Program-made: the position numbers and the translations under genes
The notes under the pieces: generated by a model
The model's input: the letters and a program-made list of their open reading frames with translations, nothing else
Databases searched by the model: none
Told to the model about the DNA's origin: nothing
Assembly: GCF_018127805.1 (NCBI RefSeq)
Contig: NZ_CP072334.1
Span: 2,334,001 to 2,398,000 of the forward strand
DNA from: Prevotella sp. oral taxon 475
GTDB taxonomy: Bacteria; Bacteroidota; Bacteroidia; Bacteroidales; Bacteroidaceae
Reading direction: 5' to 3'
Length of the DNA stretch: 64,000 bases
Part shown: in pieces, positions 1 to 6,873 of the stretch
Position numbering within the stretch: the stretch's first letter is position 1
Layout: each line of letters starts with the position of its first letter

Positions 1-378
1 TTCGTGAATTTCCAGTAACAGATAAGGCGGGAGGACTTTAACGGTCAGTTGCTGTCTTTCCTTTGTGAGGTTGTCGGTCAGTGAGACCTGAAATTCTCCC
101 ACTTGCAGGGCTTGGATTGAAAGAACACCTACATGCCCTGCCTGTTCGGGAGTTCTCGCATAGGCAATTCTAGCATAGTCCTTAAACGCATTGGAATTGC
201 TTATCTGCAAGTCTCCACTGCCACTCGTGATGAACACACGGAGCGTAGAGCCTTGCATGATTTCCCTATAAGGTTTATCCAATTGAAAAGTCAACTTCTT
301 ATCCTCATCAGAAGAGGTGCAACTTATTATAAATGCAAACAAAAGGCAGGCCAAAGAGAATCTAAAATATCTACCCAT
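1..378 (-). CDS. Partial lipoprotein of unknown function, downstream of a C10 protease
   Basis: Reading left from an ATG at 378, the frame stays open for 126 codons and runs off the window, so only the N-terminal part is visible. It begins MGRYFRF, followed by a hydrophobic stretch ending in the lipobox FIISC, so it is a predicted lipoprotein. The rest is beta-rich, with alternating polar and hydrophobic residues like a bacterial Ig-type fold, but I recognise no named family. It starts 41 bases after the stop of the C10 protease gene and shares its strand, so the two are probably co-transcribed. In Bacteroides fragilis some C10 proteases are encoded with small inhibitor proteins; an inhibitor or partner role here is inference only. 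Confidence 0.75.
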   Translation of the reverse strand, partial: MGRYFRFSLACLLFAFIISCTSSDEDKKLTFQLDKPYREIMQGSTLRVFITSGSGDLQISNSNAFKDYARIAYARTPEQAGHVGVLSIQALQVGEFQVSLTDNLTKERQQLTVKVLPPYLLLEIHE

Positions 379-419
379 AATAACTGTCAATCATTAGAAA
401 GTGTGAAATGAATTTGGAA

Positions 420-1808
420 TTATTTCCTTTTTACCATCGGAAATAAGCGAAGTCTTTGATTATAATGTCCTTCTACCGGTCTTGTATCGAAAGAGAGTGA
501 AGTCTCATTTCTGTCAACCATATAGTATCCACTTGCATATCCTTTCCAACCAAAATTGGCATGAACATAGACATCGTGTGATTTTATCATTGCCTTTAGT
601 TTTGTTGGGGTAGAACGCGTCCGTACCTGATAACCGTCTAAAATCCAGCAATGTCCCCCTTTCTTATTTCCAGAACTTCTTGTTTCGGAAGGCTCCTCAT
701 CTCCTGTTATCAACACAGGACAACCGCGGTCTAAAGATGCAATTATTATGGCCGCATCCATATCATATCCTTTATTTCTTTTTCCCAAATTAAAAGTTAC
801 TCCCATTGTTTCCAAATATTTATGACTATTAGTCATGGAGGCACCGCCTGTTCCATCCATATTCCATTCTGTTTTGATGCCGTATGCAACATGCTTGCAA
901 AGCAGTGCGACTTGGTGTTGAATATCATCATCCGTTAAGGCATCTATGCCTGCGCGTTCTTTTATTAAATTCCAATCTAAAGTATGACCATATACAGAAG
1001 ACATCGCCTCATAATGTGCAACAATCTGGGCAATAGCCGTCCCCACACATCCAACAACCTTTGGAATATCATTATTAATATATCCAAGTTCATTATTGTA
1101 AGGCCTATTTTGTCCCCATTCTGTACGCAACATGGGCTTAACTTCTTTTACCAAAATCCCCATTGTTGGTTCAGGTATCCATTGCCCACGAGTAAGAGGT
1201 GTTTGGACTACCTTTATTTTTTCTTTCACATCATGATATGTAATGTCATTTGTATGAAAAGCAGTTTTAAGTTTACATAATGTTTTATCATGAAGAGAGT
1301 CTCTAATAGCATTATAATAACGCAATTTGCTCTTGATGGCATTTTCTGCTTCCCTTACCATCAAAGCAACACTTTTATTTTGTGTTGTATCCGCTAAATT
1401 ACCTTTTTCAGCGAATGCAATAACTGTTGCAAACCTCTCATCCCCAGCAACAAGAGCAAACCCTTCTTTTTCTGATAATTTTAACTGATATATAGGGATG
1501 GAAGAAACTGTGTCTTCTACGCTTTTGGAAGAAATTCCACCAATATAGTACTTCTTTTCGATGATAGGGGATTGAGATATACTTCTTGTCGCTTGTTTCC
1601 CCGAAAAGTCTTTGACAAGAGTTATCGCTTGGTCCTCTGTTATTTCTTTTGGATGTTCAAACGCTATACTAATATACTCTTCTTGAGAAAGGTTTAAGAA
1701 ACTGCTGTCTGTTGCTTCTTCAAAACTTTCTTGTGTAGTGCAGGAATACAAATTTATTAGCCCACAAGCAATAATTCCTAATACTGTAAATTTTCTCATT
1801 AATTCCAT
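420..1808 (-). CDS. C10 family (streptopain-like) cysteine protease, lipoprotein
   Basis: The protein has 462 residues. A signal peptide with lipobox LYSC (Cys23) predicts membrane anchoring. Residues about 35-200 look like the C10 propeptide, followed by the catalytic domain: WGQNRPYN near 231, the catalytic Cys254 in VVGCVGTAIAQ, His386 in GGHCWILDGY, and the family tryptophan in FGWKG near 421. These match the SpeB/interpain arrangement, so an active secreted papain-like endopeptidase is likely. It has no long C-terminal sorting region, unlike the second C10 protein in this window (51659-53986). A start at 1799 (MRKFTVL) is equally plausible and gives a more typical lipoprotein signal. The lipoprotein gene at 1-378 follows on the same strand. 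Confidence 0.9.
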   Translation of the reverse strand: MELMRKFTVLGIIACGLINLYSCTTQESFEEATDSSFLNLSQEEYISIAFEHPKEITEDQAITLVKDFSGKQATRSISQSPIIEKKYYIGGISSKSVEDTVSSIPIYQLKLSEKEGFALVAGDERFATVIAFAEKGNLADTTQNKSVALMVREAENAIKSKLRYYNAIRDSLHDKTLCKLKTAFHTNDITYHDVKEKIKVVQTPLTRGQWIPEPTMGILVKEVKPMLRTEWGQNRPYNNELGYINNDIPKVVGCVGTAIAQIVAHYEAMSSVYGHTLDWNLIKERAGIDALTDDDIQHQVALLCKHVAYGIKTEWNMDGTGGASMTNSHKYLETMGVTFNLGKRNKGYDMDAAIIIASLDRGCPVLITGDEEPSETRSSGNKKGGHCWILDGYQVRTRSTPTKLKAMIKSHDVYVHANFGWKGYASGYYMVDRNETSLSFDTRPVEGHYNQRLRLFPMVKRK

Positions 1809-1836
1809 ATTAAATTAGATTAGATAAGTTATTTTG

Positions 1837-1867
1837 CAAAGATAGGCAATTTTTATATTTAATACAA
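1837..1867 (-). promoter_or_regulatory. Bacteroidetes-type promoter for the C10 protease gene
   Basis: On the minus strand TATCTTTG (1844-1837) fits the -7 consensus TAnnTTTG. A TTG lies 20 bases upstream (1867-1865), matching the -33 element. It sits about 30 bases before the start codon. Confidence 0.7.
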
Positions 1868-1931
1868 TCCCCATTGTTGGGTATTTTACAACATTTCAAA
1901 GCATTTTGTACAAGTTTTGCCCTACGAATGT

Positions 1932-1962
1932 TTTGAGTTTTCCAAACATCTTACTATCTTTG
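1932..1962 (+). promoter_or_regulatory. Bacteroidetes-type promoter upstream of the transposase
   Basis: TTTG at 1932-1935, a 19-base spacer, then TATCTTTG at 1955-1962 is a near-perfect match to the Bacteroidetes primary sigma promoter. The next gene downstream on this strand is the IS982-type transposase at 2114, so the promoter may drive it or be a host promoter left by the insertion. Confidence 0.65.
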
Positions 1963-2113
1963 CTCACATAAAGAGTTCTTTGCAAGCAAAACAAAGCAGA
2001 ACATAGCAAAAGGAACGGTTGCCAAATCGTTACCCGAAAATCAACCAATCGCATGGAACACTCTTGTATAAAGGGTTGTCGCTTTCCTATCCAAAGTTAC
2101 TGAAATATTTTGT

Positions 2114-2983
2114 ATGGCAGACGACTTCTGCAAGTTTTTTGATGCTATGACGGCAAAATATACGCTAAAACCTGCCGGGAAAAGAAAATATCATCGCAGT
2201 TCCACGATGTCAAAGGCCGAAGTCATGATGATAATGATTCTTTTCCACGACTCCGGTTATCGCTGCTTTAAACATTTCTATCTTGAAAAAGTATGCAAGC
2301 ATCTTCACCATCTGTTTCCCAATGTTGTTTCTTATAACCGTTTAGTAGAATTGGAAAGGGAGGTAGCCGTACCCTTAACCTTGTTTATCAAGAAGGTCCT
2401 CTTGGGAAAATGCACGGGCATAAGCTTTGTTGACAGTACACTATTGCGTGTCTGCAAGAACCAAAGAATACATATTCACAAAGTTTTCAAAGGCATAGCC
2501 CAAAGAGGAAAATGCTCTATGGGTTGGTTCTTCGGTTTCAAATTGCATTTGATTTGCAATGAGAAAGGAGAACTTCTCAACTTTATGATAACGCCGGGAG
2601 ATGTTGATGACCGTAAACCTTTGGAGTACAAAGCTTTTATCGAGTTCATACAAGGTAGGCTGTTCGGTGACAAGGGGTACATCGGCAAGAACCTCTTTCA
2701 AAGGCTTTTCGTTGACGGAATACAGCTTGTTACCAGGTTGAAAAGTAACATGAAAGGAGCTTTAATGAGTGTTTCTGACAAGCTGTTACTCAGAAAAAGA
2801 GCCATTATAGAAACGGTGAATGATGAACTTAAGAACATTGCACAAGTGGAACACTCCAGGCATAGATGCTTTGACAATTTCATCGTCAACTTATTAGGGG
2901 CTATTGCTGCCTATTGCCTGTTTCCAAAGAAACCGTGTATCAATTTACAAAGGACCATTGATACACAGCTTGCATTGTTCTGA
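2114..2983 (+). CDS. IS982 family transposase
   Basis: The protein has 289 residues, a full length for IS982 transposases. The middle holds the family signature GWFFGFKLHLICN. The DDE triad is visible as D in FVDSTLLR, D in FGDKGYIG and E in IIETVNDELK. It appears intact and is probably an active or recently active insertion. I could not find matching terminal inverted repeats: the right flank shows TTCGTCGAACTCACGTT just after the stop, but no convincing complement is seen on the left. The element's ends are therefore not assigned and one end may be degraded. Confidence 0.9.
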   Translation: MADDFCKFFDAMTAKYTLKPAGKRKYHRSSTMSKAEVMMIMILFHDSGYRCFKHFYLEKVCKHLHHLFPNVVSYNRLVELEREVAVPLTLFIKKVLLGKCTGISFVDSTLLRVCKNQRIHIHKVFKGIAQRGKCSMGWFFGFKLHLICNEKGELLNFMITPGDVDDRKPLEYKAFIEFIQGRLFGDKGYIGKNLFQRLFVDGIQLVTRLKSNMKGALMSVSDKLLLRKRAIIETVNDELKNIAQVEHSRHRCFDNFIVNLLGAIAAYCLFPKKPCINLQRTIDTQLALF

Positions 2984-3113
2984 ATTCGTCGAACTCACGT
3001 TATTTATATAAGGCAGCAAAGCATACCATTCTTATTCATAGCTCATCAACTTTTCAAGAAACGAACCTGCCTCTACAAGACATTGAGACACAGCAGCTTA
3101 CAAACCATCTTTT

Positions 3114-3200
3114 AAAAGCTAAGGTTTTGTAATGCATTTTCTTAGCTTTCACATTCCATTTTCTTAGCTTTTGCAACTCGAAAGCTAAGAAAATGGAATG
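3114..3200. repeat. AAAGCTAAG dispersed element, copy 1, with perfect 20-bp hairpin
   Basis: CTTAGCTTT occurs at 3141 and 3163 (22-bp step) and inverted as AAAGCTAAG at 3115 and 3181. The segment 3152-3171 and its exact complement AAAGCTAAGAAAATGGAATG at 3181-3200 form a perfect 20-bp stem with a 9-base loop. Apart from this and the inverted repeat at 3448-3496, the gap 2984-3537 holds no gene I can support. Confidence 0.9.
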
Positions 3201-3447
3201 TTCTTTGTAACACCGGCTAAAAATATATTTCAAATACGTTTGTGCTAACAATCGCATTGTGATGGGCCTGCATCCCTATTTGTTCGGGTTCAATCTCAAA
3301 TATTTTTGCGTCAACAATCGCATAACGGTCGATCTGTTGGTAGGGTAGGCTTGACAAACGGAACGAGTCGACCCTGTCTCAACGAGCCGAATAGAGAACC
3401 ATCTTATCGGGTTTGGTTTCTCCGAGTCCCTCAATTAAGGGATTGGA

Positions 3448-3496
3448 GGTCTGTTTTGACCTTCTGGGTTAGAGGAATGAACCGTCAAAACAGACC
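3448..3496. repeat. Perfect 13-bp inverted repeat
   Basis: GGTCTGTTTTGAC (3448-3460) and its complement GTCAAAACAGACC (3484-3496) could form a stem with a 23-base loop. It lies just past the end of the sulfatase-maturase gene. There is no clear U-tract, so a terminator role is only possible. A smaller palindrome, CCCTCAATTAAGGG, lies at 3429-3442. Confidence 0.7.
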
Positions 3497-3537
3497 AACC
3501 TCAATGGAGTTGAAGAGAGTGACGAGAGGCGGAATGG

Positions 3538-4779
3538 TTAGCAACGACGACCAATTTCGTCGGCATGAATCATCACATTGGCCGGCGGACGTTGGTGAAG
3601 AAGTTCTCCTTTCATGAAGTCCATATAAGGGGCGGTGTGGCGATAGAAGCGGCGGTAGCCGGCGCAAAGATAGTTGAGACCGGGATTTCCATAGCGATCG
3701 TGTGCGAAACGGTTTTTGGGACATTCGCCGTGACAGGCAAACAACACGTCGCACTCTTGGCATTGCTGCGGCAGGGAGCGGTGTTTGAGCAGACTGAAAC
3801 GTTGTTGTTGCTCGCCGTAGAGCATCTCGATGAGGGTGTTTTGATAGATATTGCCGAGCCGATACTCGGGAAAGACGAAGTGGTCGCAGGAATAGACGTC
3901 GCCGTTCTGCTCCATCACGCCAGCGTGTCCACAGTGTTCGGCATACACGCAACAGCCTGGAGAAAGGCCCATCCAGTTGGCCAGCGTGCAATCGAAGAGC
4001 TGAACGAAGACGCGCCCGACGTCGTGCCGCACCCATTCGTCGAAGATGGCACAGAGAAAGCGACCCCATTGCTCGGCCGACACCGAGAAAGGGGCGATGG
4101 CACAGGCCTCATCATCGTGCGGAGAGGCCAGATGCCGACCGTCTGGATGCGCCTTAATGCGTTCGACGATGGGAGTAAATTGCAGGTAGGTGCAACCGTG
4201 CTGTTTAAAGAAATGATAGAATTCGAGAGGATTGTCGGCATTAAAATCGTTGACAACGGCCATGGCATTCCATTCCACACGGTATTTTTTGAGCAGTCGG
4301 ATACCGTTCATGACCTTTAGCCAAGAGGGTTTTCTACTCTGTGTCAGGCGGTATTCGTCGTGAAACTCTTGTGGTCCGTCGACAGAGATGCCCACCAGCC
4401 AGTGGTTTTCCTTCAAGAATCGGCACCATTCATCGGTGAGAAGCGTGCCGTTGGTTTGTAGAGCGTTATCGATTCTTCTCCCTCCGGCGTATCTGCGCTG
4501 TAGTTCCACCGCCTTTCGATAGAACGAGAGCGGGCGCATCAGAGGTTCTCCGCCGTGCCAGGTGAAGAGGATATCGGAGGAGGTTTGGGCTTCGATATAC
4601 TCACGGGTGAACCGTTCGAGCAGTTCTTCGCTCATCACGTGCTGCGGAAGATGACCGTAGAGATGAGCTTTCTCTAAATAATAACAGTATTGGCAGGCCA
4701 AATTGCAATGTGCGCCCACGGGTTTGAGCATCACATAGAGCGGATGAGAGAAGGCCTGGTGGTTGATTCGTTCCATCAT
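3538..4779 (-). CDS. Anaerobic sulfatase-maturating enzyme (radical SAM, SPASM)
   Basis: The 413-residue protein converts an active-site Cys or Ser of sulfatases to formylglycine using S-adenosylmethionine. The radical SAM cluster motif CNLACQYC (Cys25, 29, 32) is followed by WHGGEPL near 74 and SVDGP near 145. The C-terminal half carries the SPASM cysteines (SPGCC, EHCGH, QCQECDVLFACHGEC), and YSCDHF matches the segment that holds the catalytic aspartate in characterised anSMEs. The start overlaps the sulfatase stop by four bases (ATGA), which implies translational coupling. The neighbouring sulfatase has a serine-type site, which this enzyme class can modify. Confidence 0.95.
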   Translation of the reverse strand: MMERINHQAFSHPLYVMLKPVGAHCNLACQYCYYLEKAHLYGHLPQHVMSEELLERFTREYIEAQTSSDILFTWHGGEPLMRPLSFYRKAVELQRRYAGGRRIDNALQTNGTLLTDEWCRFLKENHWLVGISVDGPQEFHDEYRLTQSRKPSWLKVMNGIRLLKKYRVEWNAMAVVNDFNADNPLEFYHFFKQHGCTYLQFTPIVERIKAHPDGRHLASPHDDEACAIAPFSVSAEQWGRFLCAIFDEWVRHDVGRVFVQLFDCTLANWMGLSPGCCVYAEHCGHAGVMEQNGDVYSCDHFVFPEYRLGNIYQNTLIEMLYGEQQQRFSLLKHRSLPQQCQECDVLFACHGECPKNRFAHDRYGNPGLNYLCAGYRRFYRHTAPYMDFMKGELLHQRPPANVMIHADEIGRRC

Positions 4780-6461
4780 TCGTCTACACGGAGTTCCCTG
4801 CGATACTGCCGGAGGCGTTTCATGAGTTGGCGAGTGATGGCCTCTGTGCCTTTCTGTCCATAGATGTTATGCAGCTCGTTAGGGTCGGTTTGCAGGTCGT
4901 ACAGCTCGTAATAGTCCACGTCGGCATCGTCGCGAAAATAGTGGATAGCCTTCAAAGCCTGGTAGGTGCCATATTCGCTTGTGCCCGGCATGCGCTGGAA
5001 TTTGTTTTCCTGAACAGCTCTGTCGCCGCCTTTCCCATAGAAGTGGATGAGCTTATAGCGTTCGGTTCGCACGCCGTCGTGTTTGCGCACGAGGTGATAA
5101 GTGGGGTAATCGTAGTAATGATAATAGAGATCTTTTCGCCAATTTTTCACCGTCGTGCCTGCAAAGAGAGGTTCTATCGTGCGCCCCGGCATCTCTTTGG
5201 GTTGCTTCACGCCGGCCAGGGAGAGGAAGGTGGGCGCAAAGTCAATGTTCTGCACCAGTTGATGACAGACAGCCCCCTCCTTGATATGCCCCGGAAAGCT
5301 GATGATGAGCGGTGTGTGCATCGACTCTTCGTACATAAAACGCTTGTCGAACCATCCGTGCTCGCCCATGTAGAAGCCTTGATCGGAGGTGTAAATAACG
5401 ATCGTGTTCTTGTCTAAGTCGTGCTGTTCGAGATAGTCGAGCAGGCGTCCCACACTCTCATCTACCGAGTGTATCACGGCTACATAGTCTCGAATATAGT
5501 TCTGATACTTCCATTTCACCAATTCCCGACCCGTGAGTTTAGCCTCGAGCAGCCGTTTGTTTCTTGGCATATAGTAGCGATCGAAGGCAAGTCGTTGCTG
5601 CGGCGTGAATCGATTGACTTCGCCCATGAGAGCGTAATACGAATCAAGACTCTCGGCATCGGTGGCATCGAGCGTCTCGGGCACCTTCAGGTCTTGAATC
5701 ATTCGCAGGTCGTCGTCCACGCGCATCTTCTGCGTTCGTGCGGCCGAACCTCGTGTGGCATAGTCGTCCCAGAAAGTGTCGGGGAGCGGAAATTCCACAT
5801 CGGCATACAGATTCATATATTTCTCCTCGGGCATCCAGTTGCGGTGCGGTGCCTTGTGGTGCACCAACAGACAGAAGGGTTTCGACTTGTCGCGATGCTC
5901 GAGAAAGCGAATGGCATGATCGGTGGTGAGCGTTGTGGCATAGCCCGTTTCCTCTTTGTAGTGGTCATACTGGCCTGTGGTGCAGAAAACAGGGTTATAG
6001 TAATGGCCTTGACCGCGAAGGATGTGGTAGAAATCAAACCCCTTGGGTCGGCAGTGCATGTGCCACTTGCCGACGACGGCCGTGGTGTAGCCCGCCTTTT
6101 GCAGCAGTTCCGAGAAGAAAACACGGGTGGTGTCGATGCCTTCGCCCAGCTGCCGCTGTCCGTTTTGATGACTGTAAAGCCCTGTCATCAGGCAGGCGCG
6201 ACTCGGGGTGGAAAGCGAATTCTCCACGAAACACGAGTTGAACAACATGCCCCGACGAGCTAATCGGTCGAGATGGGGCGTTGGGGCGAGCCTGGAGATG
6301 GGACTTCCATACGCGCTGATGGTTTGCATCGAATGGTCGTCGCACATGATATAGAGAATGTTCGGTCGTGCTTGAGCAGTCTGTTCCGCCGCCTTGGTGG
6401 CCGTTGCACTCAGGACGAGGGTCGGCAACATAGATAATTTGATGTGGGTAGGTAGATTCAT
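4776..6461 (-). CDS. Secreted serine-type sulfatase
   Basis: The protein has 561 residues with a signal peptide (MNLPTHIKLSMLPTLVLSA). The sulfatase fold begins at ARPNILYIMCDDHS, where Asp41 and Asp42 are metal ligands. The formylglycine site reads S-T-P-S-R at residues 84-88, a serine-type site needing the maturase encoded next. YTSDQGFYMGEHGW supplies further metal ligands. The layout resembles family S1 sulfatases acting on sulfated glycans such as mucins or glycosaminoglycans, but the substrate cannot be read from sequence. The reading frame continues upstream through a 22-bp repeat array; the start at 6461 is chosen because it gives a proper signal peptide. No SusC/D pair lies nearby. 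Confidence 0.93.
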   Translation of the reverse strand: MNLPTHIKLSMLPTLVLSATATKAAEQTAQARPNILYIMCDDHSMQTISAYGSPISRLAPTPHLDRLARRGMLFNSCFVENSLSTPSRACLMTGLYSHQNGQRQLGEGIDTTRVFFSELLQKAGYTTAVVGKWHMHCRPKGFDFYHILRGQGHYYNPVFCTTGQYDHYKEETGYATTLTTDHAIRFLEHRDKSKPFCLLVHHKAPHRNWMPEEKYMNLYADVEFPLPDTFWDDYATRGSAARTQKMRVDDDLRMIQDLKVPETLDATDAESLDSYYALMGEVNRFTPQQRLAFDRYYMPRNKRLLEAKLTGRELVKWKYQNYIRDYVAVIHSVDESVGRLLDYLEQHDLDKNTIVIYTSDQGFYMGEHGWFDKRFMYEESMHTPLIISFPGHIKEGAVCHQLVQNIDFAPTFLSLAGVKQPKEMPGRTIEPLFAGTTVKNWRKDLYYHYYDYPTYHLVRKHDGVRTERYKLIHFYGKGGDRAVQENKFQRMPGTSEYGTYQALKAIHYFRDDADVDYYELYDLQTDPNELHNIYGQKGTEAITRQLMKRLRQYRRELRVDE

Positions 6462-6492
6462 CTTGATGATATATAAAAGGATTGAACAGCTA

Positions 6493-6500
6493 CAAAGATA
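6493..6500 (-). promoter_or_regulatory. -7 element for the sulfatase-maturase operon
   Basis: TATCTTTG on the minus strand, about 30 bases before the chosen sulfatase start. No clear -33 element is seen. It supports the start at 6461 rather than one inside the repeats. Confidence 0.5.
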
Positions 6501-6619
6501 GGGAATCATCCGGGTTCTGCGCTCGTTTGTCACCGGTTTTTCCGTCCTTCGCGTGCCTTTTCTGTGCTTCTGTCGGTCTTTTTCCTCTCTGTCGGTCGGT
6601 GAGAGTTCCTCCCTGTTTG

Positions 6620-6701
6620 GCGGAGATGACCTCCCGAGGTGCGGGAGATGACTTCCCGACACACGGGAGATGACCTCCCGCACCTCGGGAGGTCACTTCC
6701 G
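6620..6701. repeat. 22-bp palindromic array, four units (locus 1)
   Basis: Four units of the form CGGGAGATGACTTCCCG start near 6620, 6642, 6664 and 6686, exactly 22 bp apart. Each has arms CGGGA(A/G)... and ...(C/T)TCCCG around a short core. The same unit with the same period recurs at 56957-57040. The array lies between the divergent sulfatase and priA genes. Confidence 0.95.
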
Positions 6702-6857
6702 CCATTTCGAATGATGGCTGCGCGTAGCATGGCCTCCTGTCGCGCTACGCATCGATTGCAATAATTCACGCCGATTCTTCTCGTTTTCAACGTGCGTGCT
6801 GCTCAATCTGCCAACTCGTCAATCGATTCAGTCGTCTCACTTCTCATCGAAATCTCT

Positions 6858-6865
6858 TACCTTTG
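6858..6865 (+). promoter_or_regulatory. -7 element immediately before priA
   Basis: TACCTTTG ends nine bases before the priA ATG at 6874. If it is functional, the transcript would start at or within a few bases of the start codon, giving a leaderless or nearly leaderless mRNA. No clear -33 element is seen. Confidence 0.5.
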
Positions 6866-6873
6866 CACTCGTT

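Noticed and set aside
133..411. Forward 92-codon frame at the left edge
   Set aside because: It is antisense to the lipoprotein gene whose signal peptide and lipobox are clear on the other strand.
2040..3010. Defined ends for the IS982 element
   Set aside because: The sequence after the transposase (TTCGTCGAACTCACGTT) has no convincing complement upstream, so terminal repeats and target duplication cannot be stated.
6462..6683. N-terminal extension of the sulfatase
   Set aside because: The extra residues come from the 22-bp repeat array; a proper signal peptide starts at 6461.
6620..6701. CRISPR array from regular short repeats
   Set aside because: Spacers are only about 5 bases, conserved between units, the repeats are palindromic and there are no cas genes. 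The same holds for the arrays at 29069, 56772, 56957 and 61313.
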